DNA of 6,534 bases from Chloroflexota bacterium (GTDB lineage Bacteria > Chloroflexota > Limnocylindria > Limnocylindrales > CSP1-4), in NCBI GenBank assembly GCA_017860675.1, contig JAGDMV010000105.1:1-6534 (forward strand), in the 5' to 3' direction. Below, one piece after another: positions 1 to 4,768 of this stretch. Numbering within the stretch: position 1 is the first letter of the stretch; the number at the start of each line of letters is the position of its first letter. Under the pieces are notes generated by a model. That model ran no database searches and was not told where the DNA came from. It saw only the letters and a program-made list of their open reading frames with translations. A program made the translations under genes and the position numbers.

Positions 1-1
1 G

Positions 2-1099
2 GTCGGCCTCGACCGCTCCGGCGAGCTGCGCCGCTTCGCCACTGCCCCGGACCGCCAGGGCTGGGGCGACGAGACGCCGGGCGGCACCGCGGCAGCGCCG
101 CCCCTTCCCCCCACGGCGCCCCCTGCCACCGCGACGCCGGCCGTCGCCGGCCGCGCGCGTCCGGGTGACCGCGACGCAGGCCCACCGCCGCCTGTCGTGC
201 CGCCGGGGGTGCCCGGGCCCGATGACGTGGCGGCCCTGCGCGCGCTCGTTGACGGCGAGCTGGCCCAGCCCGACGGCCGGCGGCTGGCGGAGGTCGAGCC
301 CGGCCGCGTCTGGCTCGCCTCGCCGGCCGACGAGGCGGAGGCGGCAACCCCCCTGTCAGACCGGGTGGAGTGGGCGATCTACAGCCTGTCCGGGCCCGGC
401 AGCCCCGGCGACGAGGAAGCCGTCCGCGAGCGGCTGGCAGAGATGTTCAGCGGCTACGACACGCCGGACGGCTGGCTGGTGGATGCCTGCCTGGCCAGCT
501 ACCGAGCTCCGGATGGGGCCGGCCGGCTGGCGCCGGTCGACGAGCTCCAGGGGCGGGCGGCCGAGCATGCCGAGACGATCGCCCTGCTGGCCGACCTCGG
601 CCACCGGATGGGCCTGGCCGTCACGATCGCGCCCCGCGAGCAGACGCGCCGGGCGCGCGGCCGGCTGCTCGGCGATTGGGTGGACGGCGAGGAGCGGCAT
701 GCCACCCTGGCCTTCCTCGGCCAGGCCGGCGCACGCGTGGTCGAGCAGGTCGACTGCACCTGGTTCGCCCGGCCGAAGTTCGCCTTCCTCTTCGAGGTCG
801 AGTGGACGGCCATGCTCGGCGAGCCGCTGCTGCGGCGCGGCCGTCTGCTGCCGGCCGACGACCGGGTGGTCCGCTTCGTCGTCGTCGTTCCGGAGCGGGT
901 CGAGCTCGTCCGGGCCAAGCTCGGCAGGTCGCCGGTCCTGCGCCGAGCCATGGTCGAGGGCAACTGGCACGTGCTCCGGACCGACGCCCTGCACCTCTAC
1001 GCTGCCCTGGCCCGGCCGACGCTGGGCGACCTCGAGCCCTACGTGGGGCTCGACCCTGTCATCGCCACCGCCGAGCAGCTGGCTCTCTTCCGGCGCTGA
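2..1099 (+). CDS. C-terminal part of a large protein, possibly DNA modification/restriction related (5' end outside window)
   Basis: The frame is open from base 2 to the TGA at 1097-1099, and no start in it has a ribosome binding site. The GTG at 197 lies in the middle of a low-complexity stretch, so the gene most likely begins upstream of the window. Counting the codon at base 2 as residue 1, residues about 28-78 form a Pro/Ala/Thr-rich linker. A folded region follows with a DRVEWAIYSL segment, then D251 in VDCTWF and E265-V-E267 in FLFEVEWTAMLGEP, then RFVVVVPERVELV and GNWHVL, and finally the C-terminal QLALF. D-x13-E-x-E resembles the active-site layout of PD-(D/E)xK nucleases that use ExE, as BamHI does. 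From memory, the FEVEWTAMLGEP...NWH...LGLDP...LF pattern matches the tails of Chloroflexota DNA-methylase-like proteins. Methylase motifs such as DPPY would lie upstream and are not visible. Coding status is well supported; function is a guess. Confidence 0.82.
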   Translation, partial: VGLDRSGELRRFATAPDRQGWGDETPGGTAAAPPLPPTAPPATATPAVAGRARPGDRDAGPPPPVVPPGVPGPDDVAALRALVDGELAQPDGRRLAEVEPGRVWLASPADEAEAATPLSDRVEWAIYSLSGPGSPGDEEAVRERLAEMFSGYDTPDGWLVDACLASYRAPDGAGRLAPVDELQGRAAEHAETIALLADLGHRMGLAVTIAPREQTRRARGRLLGDWVDGEERHATLAFLGQAGARVVEQVDCTWFARPKFAFLFEVEWTAMLGEPLLRRGRLLPADDRVVRFVVVVPERVELVRAKLGRSPVLRRAMVEGNWHVLRTDALHLYAALARPTLGDLEPYVGLDPVIATAEQLALFRR

Positions 1100-1124
1100 C
1101 GGGAGCCACTCCCGCCGTCGGCGG
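1100..1124 (+). terminator. Hairpin(s) directly after the gene 1 stop codon
   Basis: CGGGAG (1100-1105) and CTCCCG (1109-1114) form a perfect 6-bp stem with a CCA loop, starting on the first base after the stop codon. An overlapping alternative stem, CCGCC (1112-1116) with GGCGG (1120-1124), could compete with it. No T-tract follows, so this is not a canonical intrinsic terminator. It may still end transcription or protect the 3' end, as U-less hairpins are proposed to do in high-GC bacteria. Its position between gene 1 and a gene with its own promoter-like box fits a transcript boundary. Confidence 0.42.
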
Positions 1125-1175
1125 CACCGTGGCGGGCCGCATGCGGCGGCGCAGCCCCAACCCGGCCCGACGGCG

Positions 1176-1181
1176 TAGGCT
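1176..1181 (+). promoter_or_regulatory. -10-like box for a leaderless gene
   Basis: TAGGCT fits the TAnnnT core of a sigma-70-type -10 element and ends six bases before the ATG at 1188. That is the spacing expected if transcription starts at or next to the start codon. No Shine-Dalgarno sequence lies between 1160 and 1187, which agrees with leaderless translation. No convincing -35 is visible 16-18 bases upstream; that region reads AGCCCC-like. Confidence 0.5.
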
Positions 1182-1187
1182 ACGGCC

Positions 1188-2879
1188 ATGAACGACTCTG
1201 CTGACCTGACCGCCCTCAGCGAGCGCTGCTGGGAGCGCACCCTCGAGCTCCACCCGGTGATGTCGACCATCCTCGGCGACGAGCGCTACGACGACCGGCT
1301 GGACGATCCCGGCCCTGCCGGCCGTGCGGCGCGCCGCTCGCTGGCCGAGGAGACGTTCGCGGCCGCGCGAGCGATCGACCCGGCAGGGCTGAGCGCGGAG
1401 GAACGCCTGACGCGCGACCTGCTGGCCACGATCAGCCGGCAGCAGATCGTCGACGACGATCTCCGCCAGGACCTGGTGGCCGCGGTGGAGCAGCAGGGGC
1501 ACCAGGCCCTCCTGCCGGAGTTGGTGCAGTTCCAGCGTGCCGACACGCCCGAGCGGCTCGAGCACCTGCTCGCCAGGCTCGAGGCCTACCCGCGCATGTC
1601 GGCGGCCGTCATCGACCTCATGGCCGAGGGCAGGAGCCTCGGCCTCACCGCGGCCCGGGTGGTGGTCGAGCGGGTGATCGGCCAGGTGGACCGCCTGCTG
1701 GCCGCGCCGGTCGAGCGGTCACCCATCGTCACCATCCCGCGGGTGGCCGCCGAGGGTGATCGCGATCGCCTGGCGGACGCGGTCCGGCGGTTCGTGCGCC
1801 CCGCGGACGCGGCCTTCCTGGCAGCCCTGCGCGACTACCTGCCGGCGAGCCGCGAGGTCCCCGGCCTGTGTTCCACCCCGGACGGCGAAGCCCGCTACGC
1901 CGCCCGCATCGTCGCCAACACCTCGCTCGACATCAGCGCCGAGGAGCTGCACCAGCGGGGCCTCGACGAGATGGAGGAGCTCGACGAGGAGCGCCGGGCC
2001 ATCGCCCGCGAGGCCGGCTTCGGCGACGACGTCGCCGCCTACCGGGCCTCGCTGTTCGCAGATCCGGCCGAGCGTCCGGCGAGCCGCGAGGCGCTGGTCG
2101 AGCGCTGCACCGAGGACATCGGGCGCGCCCTGGAGCTGGCGCCGGGCTGGTTCGGGCGCATGCCCCAGGCCGGCTGCGTGGTCCGCCCGGTCGAGCCGCT
2201 GCTCGAGAAGGACGCTCCCGCCGCCTACTACTACCAGCCCGCCCTCGACGGCAGCCGGCCCGGGGTCTACTTCGTCAACACCTACGACCTGGCCAGCCGG
2301 TCCTACTGGATCACCGCTTCGACGACCTACCACGAGGCGGTCCCGGGCCACCATCTCCAGGGCGCGCTGGAGATGGAGCTCGACGGCCTGCCGGCCTTCC
2401 GGCGCCTGGGCTACTGGCCGCAGGGCACCGCCTACGTGGAGGGCTGGGCCCTCTACACCGAGCGGCTGGCGGACGAGATGGGCCTGTTCCGCTCGTCTGC
2501 AGAGCGGTTCGGGATGCTCGACTCGGTGGCGCTCCGGGCTGCCAGGCTGGTCGTCGATACCGGCCTCCACGCCTTCGGCTGGAGCCGCCGGCGCGCCTTC
2601 GAGACCATGGTGAGCGCCGGCGTCCACCCCACCGACGCCGGGATCGAGACCGACCGCTACGTGGCCTGGCCGGGCCAGGCGCTGGCCTACTCGACCGGCC
2701 GGCGCGAGATCGCGCGCCTCCGGGACGAGCGGCGCCGGCGAGAAGGAGCCGCATTCGACCTGCGCCGCTTCCACGACGATGTCCTCGGCCACGGCAAGCT
2801 CCCCCTGCCGATGCTGGCCGACGTCGTCATGGCCGACGGCGCCGCGCAGGGACCCCTTCCCGCCGGGCCCTCGTCCTGA
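1188..2879 (+). CDS. DUF885 family protein, putative metallopeptidase (first copy)
   Basis: The 563-residue product has the usual length and motif order of DUF885 proteins. GDERYDDRL (residues 30-38) is the typical N-terminal motif, QFQRADTPERL starts at 114, and PGVYFVNTYDL starts at 358. HEAVPGHH spans 382-389, EGWALYTE 418-425, and GIETDRYVAWPGQA starts at 485. The family is linked to the HExxH-type metallopeptidases, but the spacing here is HExxPGHH rather than strict HExxH. H382, H388 or H389, and E418 are the likely metal ligands and E383 the likely catalytic base; this assignment is inference. The N-terminus has no signal peptide or lipobox, so the enzyme is probably cytoplasmic, unlike the secreted or lipoprotein members known elsewhere. 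The ATG at 1188 is preferred because a -10-like TAGGCT precedes it by six bases and homology to the next gene starts just after it. It likely heads a two-gene operon with its paralogue 53 bp downstream. The substrate cannot be read from sequence. Confidence 0.92.
   Translation: MNDSADLTALSERCWERTLELHPVMSTILGDERYDDRLDDPGPAGRAARRSLAEETFAAARAIDPAGLSAEERLTRDLLATISRQQIVDDDLRQDLVAAVEQQGHQALLPELVQFQRADTPERLEHLLARLEAYPRMSAAVIDLMAEGRSLGLTAARVVVERVIGQVDRLLAAPVERSPIVTIPRVAAEGDRDRLADAVRRFVRPADAAFLAALRDYLPASREVPGLCSTPDGEARYAARIVANTSLDISAEELHQRGLDEMEELDEERRAIAREAGFGDDVAAYRASLFADPAERPASREALVERCTEDIGRALELAPGWFGRMPQAGCVVRPVEPLLEKDAPAAYYYQPALDGSRPGVYFVNTYDLASRSYWITASTTYHEAVPGHHLQGALEMELDGLPAFRRLGYWPQGTAYVEGWALYTERLADEMGLFRSSAERFGMLDSVALRAARLVVDTGLHAFGWSRRRAFETMVSAGVHPTDAGIETDRYVAWPGQALAYSTGRREIARLRDERRRREGAAFDLRRFHDDVLGHGKLPLPMLADVVMADGAAQGPLPAGPSS
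2433..2485 (+). repeat. Near-identical DNA segment shared by the two DUF885 genes (copy A)
   Basis: This 53-base segment encodes the YVEGWALYTERLADEMGL region and differs from bases 4205-4257 at only two positions. The rest of the two genes is clearly more diverged. Confidence 0.85.
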
Positions 2880-2920
2880 CCGGCCGCGGCAGCCGAGGAA
2901 CGCCCACGCACGCAACTCCC

Positions 2921-2926
2921 AGGAGG
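2921..2926 (+). promoter_or_regulatory. Ribosome binding site of the second DUF885 gene
   Basis: AGGAGG, extended to AGGAGGT, lies six bases before the ATG at 2933. It fixes the start of the second gene inside a frame that stays open far upstream, back to 1868 across the first gene. The contrast with the leaderless first gene fits an internal gene of a polycistronic message. Confidence 0.9.
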
Positions 2927-2932
2927 TTCCCG

Positions 2933-4630
2933 ATGCGCCTCGACCAGCCGGCCGACGCGGCCGCCGCCGTCAACCAGCTCGCCGATCGTTTCTGGGACGC
3001 GGTCCTCCAGCAGTTGCCCTCGGTCGCCACGATGTACGGCGACGAGCGCTGGGACGATCGCCTCGAGGACCCGGGGCCGGTTGGCCGGGCCGCGGCGCGT
3101 GCCCTGCGCGAGGCCACCCTGGCCGAGCTTGCCGCGATCCCCGTCGATCTGCTGCCGGCCGAGGAGCGGATCACGGCCGACATGCTTGGCCTCGCCTGCC
3201 GGCTCGGCATCGCCCAGGACGACGCGCGCTTCGACCTGGTGGCTGGCTCCGTCGACCAGATCGACGGACCGCAGGCGCGGTTGCCCCAGGTGCTCCAGTT
3301 CCAGCGCGCCGACACGCCCGAGCGCCTCGACCGGCTCGTCGCCCGGATCGAGGCCTTCCCTGTCTTCACCGACGCGCACCTTGGTCTCCTGGCCGATGGT
3401 CTTCGGACGGGGATCACGGCACCGCGAGTGGTCGCCGAGCGGACGATCGACCAGGTCGAGCGGATGCTCGCCCTGCCGCCGGAGCGACACCCGGTCGCCG
3501 TCATCCCCCGCCTGGCCGACGAGGCCGGCCGGGCGCGCCTCGTCCGGGCGGTCGAGCAGATCGTCAACCCGGCCCTTGGCCGCTACCTAGCCGCGCTGCG
3601 CGGCGACTACCTCGCCGCCACCCGGCCAGTGCCCGGCCTCTGCTCGGCCCCCGGCGGCGACGAGTTGTACCGGCTGGCCATCAGGTCGTGGACGTCGCTC
3701 GACCTCGACCCGGCCGAGGTCCACCGGGTCGGGCTCGAAGACCTGGAGGCCATCGCCGTCGAGCAGCGGGCGCTGGCCGGCGCGGCCGGCTTCGGCGACG
3801 ACGTGGCCGCGTACCGGGCCGCGCTCGGCGCCGACCCGGCCCAGCAGTCCGCCACGAAGGAGGAGCTGGCCGAGCGGGCGCTCGCCCTCATCGAGCGGGC
3901 CATGGCCCAGGCCCCTCGCTGGTTCGGCCGGCTGCCACGGGCAGGCTGCGAGGTGCGGCCAGAGGAACCGGCGCTCGAGCGCGAGGCACCCCCGGCCCGC
4001 TACGCCCCGCCGGCGGTCGATGGCTCCCGCCCCGGCATCTACTTCGTCAACACCTACGACCTTCCCACGCGCGTCGCCTGGCGCCTCGCGGCAATGACGT
4101 TCCACGAGGCGGTCCCCGGCCACCACTTCCAGATCGCCCTCGAGATGGAGCAGGAGGCGCTGCCGACGTTCCGGCGGCTCGGCTCGCGGATGCTGGGATC
4201 CGCCTACGTGGAGGGATGGGCCCTCTACACCGAGCGGCTGGCCGACGAGATGGGCCTCTACCGGTCGCCCGCCGAGCGCCTCGGGATGCTCGACGCCCAG
4301 GCCTGGCGGGCCGCCCGGCTGGTCGTCGACAGCGGGGTCCACGCCTTCGGCCGGAGCCGCGAGTGGGCGGCAGGCCTGCTCCGGGACACCGGTCTGTCGG
4401 ATACCGACGCGGGCATCGAGACCGACCGCTACATCGTCTGGCCAGGCCAGGCCCTGACCTACAGGACCGGGCAGCGCGAGATCGAGCGCCTGCGGGCTCA
4501 GCTCGCGGCCCGGGACGGGGCCGCCTTCGACCTGCGAGCGTTCCACGACGCGGTGCTGGCCCACGGTTCGGTGCCGCTGGCGACGCTCGCCCGGGAGCTG
4601 CCCGGCTGGGTGCGGCCGGCCTCGGCGTAG
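2933..4630 (+). CDS. DUF885 family protein, putative metallopeptidase (second copy)
   Basis: The 565-residue product is a close paralogue of the preceding protein and aligns with it nearly end to end with few gaps. GDERWDDRL is at residues 36-44, QFQRADTPERL starts at 122, and PGIYFVNTYDL starts at 367. HEAVPGHH spans 391-398, EGWALYTE 427-434, and GIETDRYIVWPGQA starts at 494. All candidate metal-site residues (H391, E392, H397/H398, E427) are kept, so both copies look catalytically competent. In the block after the metal motif (TAYVEG/SAYVEG to HAFG) 42 of 51 residues match. Differences cluster in the N-terminal helices and just before the metal motif (YYYQP versus RYAPP; SYWITAS versus VAWRLAA), which could alter substrate choice. 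No signal peptide is present. The start is set by AGGAGG six bases upstream. With 53 bp to the upstream gene and no clear terminator between them, co-transcription is likely. Confidence 0.92.
   Translation: MRLDQPADAAAAVNQLADRFWDAVLQQLPSVATMYGDERWDDRLEDPGPVGRAAARALREATLAELAAIPVDLLPAEERITADMLGLACRLGIAQDDARFDLVAGSVDQIDGPQARLPQVLQFQRADTPERLDRLVARIEAFPVFTDAHLGLLADGLRTGITAPRVVAERTIDQVERMLALPPERHPVAVIPRLADEAGRARLVRAVEQIVNPALGRYLAALRGDYLAATRPVPGLCSAPGGDELYRLAIRSWTSLDLDPAEVHRVGLEDLEAIAVEQRALAGAAGFGDDVAAYRAALGADPAQQSATKEELAERALALIERAMAQAPRWFGRLPRAGCEVRPEEPALEREAPPARYAPPAVDGSRPGIYFVNTYDLPTRVAWRLAAMTFHEAVPGHHFQIALEMEQEALPTFRRLGSRMLGSAYVEGWALYTERLADEMGLYRSPAERLGMLDAQAWRAARLVVDSGVHAFGRSREWAAGLLRDTGLSDTDAGIETDRYIVWPGQALTYRTGQREIERLRAQLAARDGAAFDLRAFHDAVLAHGSVPLATLARELPGWVRPASA
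4205..4257 (+). repeat. Near-identical DNA segment shared by the two DUF885 genes (copy B)
   Basis: This segment matches bases 2433-2485 at 51 of 53 positions, and both differences are synonymous (GGC/GGA Gly and GCG/GCC Ala). Confidence 0.85.
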
Positions 4631-4637
4631 GCCGCGC

Positions 4638-4698
4638 CGGTCGGCCTTGACCGATCGCCCGCCGCCGGGATCGACAAGGCGTCACGTCCCGCCGGGAC
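4638..4698 (+). terminator. Weak hairpins after the DUF885 pair
   Basis: Two short stems lie downstream of the stop at 4628-4630. CGGTC (4638-4642) pairs with GACCG (4649-4653) around a 6-base loop, and GTCCC (4686-4690) pairs with GGGAC (4694-4698) around GCC. Each is 5 bp and neither is followed by T residues. In DNA this GC-rich such stems arise easily by chance. Their position at the end of the presumed operon is the main reason to list them. Confidence 0.25.
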
Positions 4699-4702
4699 CG
4701 GG

Positions 4703-4730
4703 TTGATTCCGCGTGCCCGCGGTGCAACAT
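4703..4730 (+). promoter_or_regulatory. Tentative promoter of the membrane protein gene
   Basis: TTGATT (4703-4708) matches four of six positions of the -35 consensus. It is followed after 16 bases by CAACAT (4725-4730), which matches three of six positions of the -10 consensus. Initiation near 4737 would leave a leader of about 30 bases containing the Shine-Dalgarno site at 4757. This is the most AT-rich patch of the spacer, but the match is weak. Confidence 0.28.
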
Positions 4731-4756
4731 TGGCGTCGATCGCACGTCGGTCCGGC

Positions 4757-4762
4757 GGGAGG
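4757..4762 (+). promoter_or_regulatory. Ribosome binding site of the membrane protein gene
   Basis: GGGAGG ends six bases before the ATG at 4769. It selects this ATG over the in-frame TTG at 4703, which would add 22 residues and has no comparable site. Confidence 0.85.
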
Positions 4763-4768
4763 TTCGAG

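Noticed and set aside
197..199. GTG as the true start of gene 1
   Set aside because: No ribosome binding site precedes it, it lies inside a Pro-rich linker, and the frame is open back to the window edge.
165..1178. An alternative + strand frame over gene 1
   Set aside because: The product is Arg/Ser/Pro-rich without motifs, while the frame from base 2 gives a balanced protein with clear conserved-looking strands.
2867..2895. CCTCG...CGAGG inverted repeat between the DUF885 genes as a terminator
   Set aside because: The 5-bp arms are separated by about 20 bases and no T-tract follows; it is too weak to separate the two genes.
1719..2915. A long minus-strand open frame opposite the first DUF885 gene
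   Set aside because: It is the antisense of a well-supported gene, low-complexity and without recognisable motifs.
3587..4564. A long minus-strand open frame opposite the second DUF885 gene
   Set aside because: It is an antisense shadow at the same relative place as the one opposite the first gene, as expected from shared codon structure rather than a real gene.
1868..4630. A 920-codon open frame running through the first DUF885 gene into the second
   Set aside because: Its first part is the shifted frame of the first DUF885 gene, rich in Arg/Pro/Gly with no family motifs. The second gene begins at 2933 behind a strong ribosome binding site, so the upstream openness is a high-GC artefact.
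2779..4650. A 623-codon + strand frame overlapping the second DUF885 gene
   Set aside because: The product is Arg/Pro/Gly-rich shadow sequence; the DUF885 motifs are in the other frame.
4703..4705. TTG as start of the membrane protein
   Set aside because: The ATG at 4769 has GGGAGG at ideal spacing; the TTG has none and overlaps a possible promoter.
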